Shown here: positions 25,686 through 34,219 of the stretch, in pieces
Layout of the letters: every line of letters starts with the position of its first letter
Numbering within the stretch: position 1 is the stretch's first letter
Assembly: GCF_004005475.1 (NCBI RefSeq)
Contig: NZ_RZTZ01000011.1
Span: 62,001 to 126,000, forward strand
DNA length: 64,000 bases
Direction: 5' to 3'
From: Niallia taxi
GTDB taxonomy: Bacteria > Bacillota > Bacilli > Bacillales > Cytobacillaceae
Program-made: the position numbers and the translations under genes
Notes under the pieces: model-generated
Told to the model about the DNA's origin: nothing
The model's database searches: none
Seen by the model: only the letters and a program-made list of their open reading frames with translations

Positions 25686-26879
25686 TCATGATAATGTTTT
25701 AACGAGAATACTTGCAATAAGAACAGATGCTACCGTAACTGTTGTGAAACCTCCGATTAACATCGGCGGAGATAATTCATTTAACAGGCGGTTTTCTTCT
25801 TCTTCCGTTCTACCGACACTTCGGCTTACTTCCTGACAAAGGATATAATCAGCTGGGAATCCAAACATCGCAGTAAGGGCAAGTGACATTCCTTTGTATG
25901 GATGCCATTTCACTAATTTTGAAACGATATAGCCACCAACTAGAATGCCGATTTCACCAATAATGATAATCGTAACAACCTGTGGGATAAAGTGCAGGAA
26001 TTGTGTAAGGCTTACTTTGCTCATGGAAGCTATTACGATAAAAATCGTTCCTAATACTGCGATACTTGAAGCTTTCGCTTTATCCATGATGTTTTCATTA
26101 TAGAAGTTAACTTTAGTACCTAATACACCGATGAACAAACACCAGATTGTTCCGCTTATACCAGTTAGTTCACCAAGCACCGTACCAAGCGACGCACCAA
26201 CAAATAATTTAAACAATAAAATATTCGCTGTATTGAACTCATATTTCTTTCTTTTCTTCGGTGTGCTGACAACGGCCGCTCCATGGAGCGGCACCTCTGC
26301 AGCAGCGGCAATATAAGAACTTGAATCCGTTTGATCCCATTTATTACGAAGAATCAATGCATACTTACGAAGTAACATGGATGCTACTGGTAGACCAAAT
26401 AATTTATGTACTGCTAAAACAAGTGCTGGTATTGCAACTAAATACTCAAAGCCAGACCCATTTAATGCTTCAGAAGTAACAATAAATGCAACGATTCCAC
26501 CGACTAACGGGCCTGTTCCAGCAACAGCTGTTTCATAGCCAAAGAGCATGGTGATGATAGGTAAGACGAATAATAAGGCAACGAGAGAACCACCTAAAGC
26601 GATAAGGACGGCACGATATTGTTTAGCCATTAAGGTAAGTGGTATAAGGGTACCTAAATGAACAACAAGTGGACCTGTCAGTAAAGTCCCCATAGCACTA
26701 AATGAAGATGTATCTACGATATCGGCAGGGAATATTCCTGTCCAAATGAAAATAAGAAATCCTAATATTGCAATAAGTAACATTGGTACACGTGCACGCG
26801 TTATAATGGAAACAACTTCCCCAATAGCTATTAATGCAAGAACTAACATAGCTGCATAAACCGGTTCATTAATAGTCAT
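25686..26879 (-). CDS. Multi-pass permease, GltS-like architecture, substrate unknown
   Basis: About 397 residues and ten or more hydrophobic segments in two halves split by a hydrophilic loop (KWDQTDSSSYIAAAAEVPLH, PKKRKKYEF). Glycine-rich re-entrant-like stretches (VAGTGPLVGGIVAF; LTAMFGFPADYIL) recall sodium/glutamate symporters and related inverted-repeat carriers, but I cannot name the family with confidence. The start is ATG 26879, with AGGAGGATCTAC upstream. It is divergent from an Lrp/AsnC regulator, which suggests an amino acid or a derivative as substrate. Confidence 0.65.
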   Translation of the reverse strand: MTINEPVYAAMLVLALIAIGEVVSIITRARVPMLLIAILGFLIFIWTGIFPADIVDTSSFSAMGTLLTGPLVVHLGTLIPLTLMAKQYRAVLIALGGSLVALLFVLPIITMLFGYETAVAGTGPLVGGIVAFIVTSEALNGSGFEYLVAIPALVLAVHKLFGLPVASMLLRKYALILRNKWDQTDSSSYIAAAAEVPLHGAAVVSTPKKRKKYEFNTANILLFKLFVGASLGTVLGELTGISGTIWCLFIGVLGTKVNFYNENIMDKAKASSIAVLGTIFIVIASMSKVSLTQFLHFIPQVVTIIIIGEIGILVGGYIVSKLVKWHPYKGMSLALTAMFGFPADYILCQEVSRSVGRTEEEENRLLNELSPPMLIGGFTTVTVASVLIASILVKTLS

Positions 26880-27252
26880 GTAGATCCTCCTAATATACAA
26901 TGAATAAAAATACAAGATTAAAAATTTTCAGACTTAAAAAATTATAAAAAAATTTCTCCTTTCTCTGCAGTAAATCTCGATGTTTTTAAAGTCAGATGTA
27001 AAAATGCAAAATTCTGACTTTTTTTACAATGATGAATACTATGAATAATAATTAATATTTTTATTTATATCACATCTTGTTACGAAATGTAAGTGTTTGA
27101 GAATGATTTCTTTAATTATTTAACTAAATAAAATTAGTTTTCTTGCAAAAGGAAATACATATTCTTTTTTATTTACTATTAAATATCAATATGGTTAAAT
27201 ACAGTCAACAATGCTTTTCTTATATTGAAAGAAAGCATACGAAAGAGAGGTC
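26880..27252. promoter_or_regulatory. Divergent promoter region with terminator-like hairpin
   Basis: The intergenic region separates the permease and Lrp genes. AAAGTCAGA (26988) pairs with TCTGACTTT (27013-27021), followed by TTTT in the + direction. It could be an attenuator in the Lrp leader or a barrier between the divergent promoters. The rest is AT-rich, with no other clear signal. Confidence 0.4.
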
Positions 27253-27738
27253 ATGATTAGGTTGTCATCGAGTTATAGTGTCCCCAATTTAGTGCTAGAT
27301 GAAATTGATAAAACGATCCTTTCCATGCTGCATGAAAATAGTCGTGTTTCTTATACTGATATTGCAAAAGAAGTGGATTTGTCCAGGGTTGCAGTCCAAA
27401 TGCGCATTAATAATTTAACAGAAAAAGGCGTCATTGAAAAATTCACAACGGTTATTAATCCGACAAAAATCGGTATTCATGTATCTGCCTTTTTTAATGT
27501 TGAGGTAGAGCCTCAATATTTAGAGGAGGTAGCGGCAAAGCTTGCTGAAGAGCATTCTGTCACAAGCTTGTATCATATGACAGGGCCAAGTAAATTACAT
27601 ATGCACGGTATCTTTGAAGATAATCATGAAATGGAAAAGTTTATGACAGAAAAAATGTATCCACTTCGAGGCGTTGTAAGTGTAGATTGCCAAATCCTTA
27701 TTAAAAGATATAAAAGCAGAATGGGTATGAAGCTGTAA
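27253..27738 (+). CDS. Lrp/AsnC-family transcription regulator
   Basis: A 161-residue regulator. The helix-turn-helix is [48 protein letters not shown]. The C-terminal RAM ligand-binding domain follows ([37 protein letters not shown]). It probably senses an amino acid and controls the divergent permease. Start ATG with AAAGAGAGG upstream; a terminator follows. Confidence 0.9.
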   Translation: MIRLSSSYSVPNLVLDEIDKTILSMLHENSRVSYTDIAKEVDLSRVAVQMRINNLTEKGVIEKFTTVINPTKIGIHVSAFFNVEVEPQYLEEVAAKLAEEHSVTSLYHMTGPSKLHMHGIFEDNHEMEKFMTEKMYPLRGVVSVDCQILIKRYKSRMGMKL

Positions 27739-28136
27739 TGACAATGGAATAAGAGCGAAAGAATGTGGTTATTCTTTCAACAGAATTCAGTTGTCAAAGG
27801 ACAGCTGTTTTTTGTATAAAAGCGGTTCTTATATAATAGGGAACAGGCTTAATTAAGCGACAAAATTGTCGATAAATAATAAGGATGATAAGACTATAAT
27901 TCACATATTATAAGCCGTGATTTTGTTACAGGTGGAAAATTCCCTTTTTTTACAAAATCATGAGTTTTTAATTGTAGGAAACGAAGGAAAGCGTTACTAT
28001 AAAAAGGTACAGAATATTATTAGAAAGCCTTTAACAGACTATCCTCATCCACTGTTTTAAATGACTTGAAGGAACTACTTGATTAGTTATTTGAATTGGT
28101 TTTAAAGAATTGCTTAAAAGGTACGGAGGGTACAAT
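27739..28136. other. Non-coding region before the L,D-transpeptidase gene
   Basis: Holds the terminator at 27788-27813. The rest is AT-rich and must contain the transpeptidase promoter, which I could not place with confidence. Confidence 0.35.
27788..27813 (+). terminator. Intrinsic terminator of the Lrp gene
   Basis: CAGTTGTC / GACAGCTG stem (one wobble pair) with a 4-base loop and TTTTTT. Confidence 0.8.
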
Positions 28137-29588
28137 ATGGAGAATGGAGCACGTAATCTTATTGCAGATGACGAGAATAAAAGAGGAAACAGGTTCAACA
28201 AGAAAGGTAAATCAAAGCTTATTATAGGAATTGCCGCTGCCATTGTAGGAATAGCACTTATTTTAGGAGGATTTTTCTATTATCAAAGCACTCATTTTAA
28301 TTCTCAAATAAAAATTAACGGTATAAACATAGGCGGATTGACTGCTGACCAAGCATTAAAGAAATTAGGCTCAACCGAATACAAAAATGTCGTTTATATT
28401 GGAGAAGACAAAGTCTTTGATGGTGAGGATACGAAAATTGAATATACAGATGATGACTTACCTACTATCAAAAAATTGTTAAAAAGCCAGCGTACATGGC
28501 TGCCTTCTTCCAAAGCAAAGGAATTTGAGCTGGAGCCAAGCTCAGATGCTTCATCATTCGCAGAAATAAAGCAGCAGCTCCAAGCTGAGCTAACAGACAG
28601 AAATAAAAGCTTAACACCACCAAAGGACGCACAAGCAGAGCTTAAAGATGGTAAAATTGTCATTACAAAAAGTGAAGACGGCAAGCAATATGACATTGAC
28701 GGACTTCTCGAGCAATATGAAAAACAGCCATTTAAAAGTGAAATCCATTTAGAAGCTGCGTATATTACACCTATTAAAGAAGATAATCAAATGGTAAAAC
28801 TAGAAGAGCAAAAACTACAAGAGCTTTTGGATCAAACAATTGATTACAAGGTACAGGATAAAACTTATGCTTTAAAAGGCAGTGATGTCATAAAAAATGC
28901 AACTATCACCAAGGATTTGAAAATTACTGTTGATCCAGGTGACATCGAAAATAAAGTAGCAGAAATAAATGAAACTCAATCAACCTTAAATAAAAACTTT
29001 AGCTTTAAGACACATACAGGTTCAGTTATCCAAGTAAAAGGACAGGGATACGGATGGGCGCTGAATGAAGAACAAGAGGCTGCAAGTGTTCAAACAGCCT
29101 TTGAAAATGGCGATAAATCCCTTTCTGCTGCTAATATTTACGGTAATGGCTGGACAAATGAAGGAATTGGTTATGAAACAACAGGCAATAACGGTATAGG
29201 CGATACATATGCCGAAGTATCCATTGCAGAACAAAAAGCATGGATTTACAAAAACGGAAAGTTAGTAGTAACAACAGATGTCGTAACAGGAAGACATAAC
29301 ACAAATGAAGATACACATCCAGGTGTATGGTATATCCTTTATAAACGAACACCATACACACTTAAAGGAACATCTGTTGGCCATGGCGGTGCATATGAAG
29401 TAGAAGTTGACTATTGGGCACCATTTACAAACGATGGTCAAGGCTTCCACGATGCTAGCTGGAGAACAAACTGGGCAAGCGATGCCTATTTAACAGCAGG
29501 TTCTGGCGGCTGTGTTAATACACCTGCGAACATTATGAAAAAAGTGTATGATAATCTTGACACATACGAACCCGTGATTGTTTATTAG
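28137..29588 (+). CDS. L,D-transpeptidase with VanW-type peptidoglycan-binding domain
   Basis: About 483 residues, membrane anchored. A single N-terminal membrane helix (LIIGIAAAIVGIALILGGFFYY) follows a basic cytoplasmic stretch. Residues 50-330 hold peptidoglycan-binding_4-like domains (INGINIGGLTADQALKKL; IQVKGQGYGWALNEEQEA). The C-terminal YkuD domain contains the His segment TSVGHGGAYEVEVDYW and the catalytic Cys in GSGGCVNTPANIM. It cross-links peptidoglycan stem peptides 3-3 at the outer face. The frame is open from 28110, but GGAGGG fits ATG 28137. Terminator downstream. Confidence 0.92.
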   Translation: MENGARNLIADDENKRGNRFNKKGKSKLIIGIAAAIVGIALILGGFFYYQSTHFNSQIKINGINIGGLTADQALKKLGSTEYKNVVYIGEDKVFDGEDTKIEYTDDDLPTIKKLLKSQRTWLPSSKAKEFELEPSSDASSFAEIKQQLQAELTDRNKSLTPPKDAQAELKDGKIVITKSEDGKQYDIDGLLEQYEKQPFKSEIHLEAAYITPIKEDNQMVKLEEQKLQELLDQTIDYKVQDKTYALKGSDVIKNATITKDLKITVDPGDIENKVAEINETQSTLNKNFSFKTHTGSVIQVKGQGYGWALNEEQEAASVQTAFENGDKSLSAANIYGNGWTNEGIGYETTGNNGIGDTYAEVSIAEQKAWIYKNGKLVVTTDVVTGRHNTNEDTHPGVWYILYKRTPYTLKGTSVGHGGAYEVEVDYWAPFTNDGQGFHDASWRTNWASDAYLTAGSGGCVNTPANIMKKVYDNLDTYEPVIVY

Positions 29589-29655
29589 TTTAAATGATGA
29601 GATTAGTAATTAGATAGAATGGTTGCTTTGTTAGCATATAATCAAGGCAGCCATT

Positions 29656-29694
29656 AAAAAAAGACAATGAAGTGTATCTTGATTGTCTTTTTTT
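29656..29694 (+). terminator. Intrinsic terminator of the L,D-transpeptidase gene
   Basis: AAAAAAGACAAT / ATTGTCTTTTTT with a 13-base loop and a T-run. Confidence 0.88.
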
Positions 29695-29763
29695 ATTGCA
29701 TCTGTTGAAAGCAACATGCTCTTAGTAACTATGAAAAGAGAGTAGAATAATCCTCTTCGAAAG

Positions 29764-29797
29764 AACTATTCGTATAAGACTCCTTTTACGAATAGTT
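29764..29797. repeat. Palindromic repeat copy 1 (11-12-11)
   Basis: AACTATTCGTA, a 12-base spacer (TAAGACTCCTTT) and TACGAATAGTT. The arms are perfect inverted copies; total length 34 bases. No T-run follows. Confidence 0.8.
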
Positions 29798-30248
29798 ATG
29801 TTGGAGAAAATCTTAAATTTAAAAGGTATAGAGACGCATTGCAAAACTTTCCCAAAAAAACCCAAAAAGGATAATATGAATTATGTTGGCCAATGAAATA
29901 TAAATGAGTTTTATTATGGTTTGAAAAGCCAATATCCATAAGGTCTAAGTATTATAAAAAATTCCGTTTTAGTTAACGAACTTAATAAGATTTAACTTGT
30001 AGTTAAATACAAAACGACTAATTAAGAAATTTTAAATTTAATCTACAGCTGGTAAATTCACGTAATTATTTACTATTTAGCACACTGAATTCGCAAGGAA
30101 AGAAGATTTTAAGTTTGCAACCTTATACTTAGCAAAGATCATTTGACAAACGGACGAAGATACATTAATGCAATTTAAATGACAATACATAAAAAATCGC
30201 TTTATTTTATGCTTAATGGCACAAAAGGGAGTAATTTAAAGAAAATAG

Positions 30249-30282
30249 AACTATTCGTATAATACTCATTTTACGAATAGTT
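30249..30282. repeat. Palindromic repeat copy 2 (11-12-11)
   Basis: The same arms as copy 1 with spacer TAATACTCATTT, differing from copy 1 at only two spacer bases. It is 485 bases away in the same orientation. Confidence 0.8.
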
Positions 30283-30806
30283 GTTTTAAGGTAAATTATT
30301 ATTAGATTGAAGACAGCTTAGTTAACATAATAACGATAATCTATAATATAAATGCATGCAGCGCTGGTTTTAAGCCAATTATATTCTGGAGCAATTTCAT
30401 GATGATTAATGGCTAATATGCATAAAAATTTTCATATGTCGTAATTTGTCTAGTATTACAAGCATGCATTTTGATCAATAAGTTAAAAATTTCAGCTGAA
30501 AATCTAATATAAAACATTTTGTTAACAATAATCTTATTATGGATTTATAATGGATCACCGTAAGATTGCTATCAAACAGGTTTGATCTATAAATAAAGTA
30601 CAGAAATCAGTCACAATATCATTGAATAAATCTGTTTAAAAGCAGACTGCAATTGGTTCCCCTCCCTTTTTTCCTGTTTAAATACTAATGCTTATTAGTT
30701 GGAGTAATTGGCTGTATATCCTTTTAAAAATCCTCATTATGAAGATACAAAAAAACATTTATCATACCATAAATCAACTTTACTATAATTTAATTATGTA
30801 AACTAG

Positions 30807-30834
30807 TATTCGTAAAAATTGTATTATACGAACA
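30807..30834. repeat. Palindromic repeat copy 3, diverged (8-12-8)
   Basis: TATTCGTA, a 12-base spacer (AAAATTGTATTA) and TACGAACA. The inner arms and spacer length match copies 1 and 2; the outer arms have changed. The right end runs into CGAACAATTGTTCG, a separate perfect palindrome. Confidence 0.6.
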
Positions 30835-30842
30835 ATTGTTCG
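30829..30842. promoter_or_regulatory. LexA-box-like palindrome
   Basis: CGAACAATTGTTCG is a perfect 14-base palindrome close to the Bacillus SOS box (CGAACRNRYGTTYG; one position differs). No gene starts nearby in either direction, so its function is doubtful. Confidence 0.35.
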
Positions 30843-31051
30843 GTCGTGCGAAAAAGGGCATTTTTTTGTTTAATAATAACATTACCGATTGTAAATCGTG
30901 ATTAAATTTGAAATCAACAGTTGTTTTCAAGCCTTTTTTGATGTGTTTTAGATCATATCTCAGCAGCTACCTCTCTGCCATATATCAGTGTAAATTTCAT
31001 AAGCGTTCCTACTCTAAGCAGAAACGCGAACAAAATGCGAACAGATGTAAT

Positions 31052-31975
31052 TTAGTACAATTGCTGTAAAACCTCTGCCCTTTTTAATTGGTTCAGTCGA
31101 TTTTCTTGGTATTCCATTTGATACATTGCTGAAAAAAGGACATTTAATATGTAGTCAAATGCTATTTGCGAGGAATATGTAGCTATTTTTTCCACTTCCT
31201 TCGTTTCTAAGCGAGGTACAGTAATGATTACATCAGCTAGATTACCTAGCTCACTTTCTGGTATAGAAGTTAGTAGCAGAATTGGTACCTTATGTTTCTT
31301 TATTAGTTGTGCTGCATGCAAATCATTTATAGATTTTGCATCATAGCTAATGAATAAGGCACAGTCCTCTGGCATTAGGTTTGCTGCATTTAATGCCCAT
31401 TCTTCCCGCTCCTTAGCAAGGATAGCATACTTGTTAATCTTCCAAAGCCTATTTTGAAAGCCCTCTGCTCGAATATGCGAATCACCTGCAGCAAACAGAA
31501 AAATACGCTTGGCATGATATAACTGCTTTGTCATCTCCAGTAATGATTCTTCCTTTAACTGATGATATGTCTCTTTAATCGCTAGCTGCGACAAATACAT
31601 AATATCCTCACTTATATTCATAAGGGACGAGTCACCTTCAAAAGGAATATCTGGATTTATTTCTTTATCTAAATCAGCTCTTTGTTCAATCGACTTTAAA
31701 AGCAGGATTTTGAACTCCTTAAAGCCTTTGATTCCCAGCTTTTGCACAAACCGAATGATCGATGCATTAGAGGTGTATGTTTGCCGAGCTAACTCTTGAA
31801 TTGATATCTTTTCCATTAAAGCTGTATTTTCTAGTATAAAATCAGCAATTGTTTTCTCTGTTGTCGTAAAATTTGTTTTACTTTCAATCTGTCTTAACAA
31901 CAAGCTTAAACGCTCCTTTGCACCTGAACTATTGTTCCGGAAATCTCTCGAAAAACAAAAGAAATCCAGAACCAT
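31052..31975 (-). CDS. MurR/RpiR-family regulator with SIS domain (copy B)
   Basis: A 307-residue regulator. The helix-turn-helix is at about residues 45-80 (SIQELARQTYTSNASIIRFVQKLG), with the SIS domain from about 140 (RIFLFAAGDSHIRAEGFQNRLW, CALFISYDAKSINDLHAAQLI, PILLLTSIPESELGNLADV). It is divergent from the oxidoreductase gene, so it likely controls that gene. The start is less certain: only a weak AGGT lies before ATG 31975. Confidence 0.87.
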   Translation of the reverse strand: MVLDFFCFSRDFRNNSSGAKERLSLLLRQIESKTNFTTTEKTIADFILENTALMEKISIQELARQTYTSNASIIRFVQKLGIKGFKEFKILLLKSIEQRADLDKEINPDIPFEGDSSLMNISEDIMYLSQLAIKETYHQLKEESLLEMTKQLYHAKRIFLFAAGDSHIRAEGFQNRLWKINKYAILAKEREEWALNAANLMPEDCALFISYDAKSINDLHAAQLIKKHKVPILLLTSIPESELGNLADVIITVPRLETKEVEKIATYSSQIAFDYILNVLFSAMYQMEYQENRLNQLKRAEVLQQLY

Positions 31976-32068
31976 TTTACCTAAATAAGCGTTTCCATGA
32001 TAGATGATAGTATTCTTCCTCTCCTGCCCCTATAATATAACTATCAAGAGAATTAAGGAGTGAAAATA

Positions 32069-33085
32069 ATGTTAACAATTGGCTATATTGGCAATGGAAA
32101 AAGTACAAACCGTTATCATTTACCGTTCGTTTTACAGCGCGATAATATTAAAGTAAAAACAATTTACCGTAGAAATGCTGCACGTGATGCTTGGGAGAAA
32201 CATCCTGGTGTTAATTATACTACGAATTTGGATGAAATAATGAAGGATGAAGAAATTCAGTTAGTTGTTGTCAATACTTCTGTTGAATCTCATTATGAAT
32301 ATGCAAAAATGGCTTTAGATCACAATAAACATGTTCTTGTAGAAAAGCCATTTATGCTGACAGCAAAAGAAGCGGAAGAAATTTATGCATATGCCAAAGA
32401 AAAAGGATTATTAGTGCAGTGTTATCAAAATCGCCGCTTCGATTCTGACTTTTTGACTGCTAAAAAGATTATCGAAAGTGGAAAATTAGGCGACCTGCTT
32501 GAAGTAGAAATGCATTATGATTACTTCAGACCACAAACTCCAGAATCTACACACACATTTACGTACTATAATAGCTATTTATATGGACATGGCTGCCATA
32601 CAATTGACCAAGTGATTTCGTATTTCGGCAAGCCAGATCATATTAACTATGATGTTAGACAGCTACTTGGCCCTGGCCGTATGAATGATTATTTTGACTT
32701 GGATTTTTATTATGACAAGCTGAAGGTTTCCATTAAGTCCAGCTTCTTCCGTTTGAAAGAGCGTCCAAGCTTCGTTCTTTACGGAAAAAAAGGTGTGTTT
32801 GTTAAACAAACGAAGGATCGCCAAGAGGAGCATTTAAAGTTATTTTATATGCCTGACAATGAAGATTTCGGCATAGATTTACCAGAGCATTATGGCGTAT
32901 TAACGTATTTAGACGAAGACGGCAACTATCATGAAGAAAAGGTTGTTTCCGAAGTCGGCGATTATGGCCGCGTCTATGATGGCATGTATGAGGCTATTAT
33001 TAACGGAGCAGACAAAATTATTAAAGATGAGCAAACCCTGCTATCAATGGAAATCCTTGAAAAGGGAATTAGCTATTGTAAATAA
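32069..33085 (+). CDS. Gfo/Idh/MocA-family oxidoreductase
   Basis: About 338 residues. The N-terminal Rossmann segment TIGYIGNGKSTNRYHLPF binds NAD(P). HVLVEKPFMLTAKEAEEIYAYAKEKG holds the EKP motif with the catalytic-site Lys. GHGCHTIDQVISYFGKPDHI provides the later active-site residues (HxxD-type). It oxidises or reduces a sugar or sugar derivative. The AAGGAG ribosome binding site fits ATG 32069. The divergent RpiR regulator suggests induction by a phosphosugar. Confidence 0.87.
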   Translation: MLTIGYIGNGKSTNRYHLPFVLQRDNIKVKTIYRRNAARDAWEKHPGVNYTTNLDEIMKDEEIQLVVVNTSVESHYEYAKMALDHNKHVLVEKPFMLTAKEAEEIYAYAKEKGLLVQCYQNRRFDSDFLTAKKIIESGKLGDLLEVEMHYDYFRPQTPESTHTFTYYNSYLYGHGCHTIDQVISYFGKPDHINYDVRQLLGPGRMNDYFDLDFYYDKLKVSIKSSFFRLKERPSFVLYGKKGVFVKQTKDRQEEHLKLFYMPDNEDFGIDLPEHYGVLTYLDEDGNYHEEKVVSEVGDYGRVYDGMYEAIINGADKIIKDEQTLLSMEILEKGISYCK

Positions 33086-33087
33086 GC

Positions 33088-33130
33088 AGACAAAAAGACC
33101 TTCACAATAAATGTGTTGGTCTTTTTGTCT
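33088..33130. terminator. Bidirectional intrinsic terminator
   Basis: AGACAAAAAGACC / GGTCTTTTTGTCT stem between converging genes. Confidence 0.82.
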
Positions 33131-33966
33131 TATATAAGTCCGTATTTCTTAAAGCTATTATAAATCCCGTCTTCATCATGGCGATTGGTAATATCAGCTG
33201 CTGCTCTCTTCACTTCCTCATTAGCATTGCCCATGGCAATCCCATATTGAACAAATGAAAGCATTTCGATATCATTCAGTCCATCTCCAAATGCAAACGT
33301 ATTTTCTTTGTTTATGTTTAAATGCTGAATAATCTTCTCAATGGCAGTTGCTTTATGTATCCCTAATAACGATATCTCCCCACTGTTTTCACCGAAAAAC
33401 GGTACTGTGCTTGGAATGACCGTAAACGTTGATGAAAACTGCTGGCTGATCTTCTCAATAGGATAATCAGATCCTAAAAAAGCTACCTTATTGATATCTT
33501 CTCTTACTATCTCATCTTCTTCTATTAAACTGTCATAAAAGGACTGCAGCCAATTCTGCAGATCCTCTTTTGACTCTTGCTGTACTACTAGTAAAGAATC
33601 AATAATACCCCTTATTCGCTGCTTACAGCTTTTACTAGCAAATAATCCAGCATTCGATTCAAAAAAGAAATCAATTTTCTGCTCATTAAAATAATCGATT
33701 AATCTATGCAGGTCCTCCTTCACGATTACATCATGTGAAAATACAGCTCCATCTAGCTCGATATAACCACCTGCTGCTCCAACAATTCCATCAAAACCAA
33801 TATCTAATACCTCTGGAAATAAAATTGATTTAGATCTACCTGTACATAAAAAAACTAAATGACCGTTTCTCCTAGCTGTTTGAATTGCTTGAATAGCTGA
33901 ATAAGGAATTACCCCATTATCTGTTACAAGTGTTCCGTCCACATCCATAAAAATAATTTTTTGCAT
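33130..33966 (-). CDS. Cof-type HAD-IIB sugar phosphatase (copy 2)
   Basis: About 278 residues, paralogue of the protein at 11302-12138. HAD motifs: FMDVDGTLV, CTGRS, GIHKATAIE (Lys) and FGDGLNDIEML. More than half of the residues are identical to copy 1 by eye, with the same length and the same C-terminus. ATG 33966 is preferred over an upstream GTG at 33978 because copy 1 begins in the same way. Substrate unknown. It is convergent with the oxidoreductase gene. Confidence 0.9.
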   Translation of the reverse strand: MQKIIFMDVDGTLVTDNGVIPYSAIQAIQTARRNGHLVFLCTGRSKSILFPEVLDIGFDGIVGAAGGYIELDGAVFSHDVIVKEDLHRLIDYFNEQKIDFFFESNAGLFASKSCKQRIRGIIDSLLVVQQESKEDLQNWLQSFYDSLIEEDEIVREDINKVAFLGSDYPIEKISQQFSSTFTVIPSTVPFFGENSGEISLLGIHKATAIEKIIQHLNINKENTFAFGDGLNDIEMLSFVQYGIAMGNANEEVKRAAADITNRHDEDGIYNSFKKYGLI

Positions 33967-34219
33967 GTCCACACCCACTTTATTGAAGTTTATTAACAGC
34001 GCTTACTACTAAAAATTATATCATCTATTCACACAGAAGAATTATCCATTAAAAAAAGAAAAGATCGTATAAATACTATGATATGTGGAGGATAAAGTGA
34101 TATAATAAAAATGTAAGTACATATGTTCTCTATTGAAGTACACGAGAGGTGGGAAGCTCCCCCTCCCTATCTATAAATTCAAACGAAAAGATCTTGTTAT
34201 CCTGATATGAGGTGTGATA

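Larger units (their letters stand above)
29695..31051. other. Gene desert of about 1.35 kb with three palindromic repeats
   Basis: No open frame with a ribosome binding site was found on either strand in this very AT-rich region. It holds three inverted repeats of the same geometry (listed separately), many stop codons in all frames and no recognisable gene remnant. It is the largest non-coding stretch in the window. Confidence 0.6.

Noticed and set aside
27975-28005. cre-like GGAAAGCGTTACTA before the L,D-transpeptidase
   Set aside because: Only about 11 of 14 positions match and the gene is not carbon-related.
29695-31051. Gene remnants or an IS element in the desert
   Set aside because: I read both strands for transposase, integrase or GNAT-like motifs and saw none; the three inverted repeats do not bracket an open frame.
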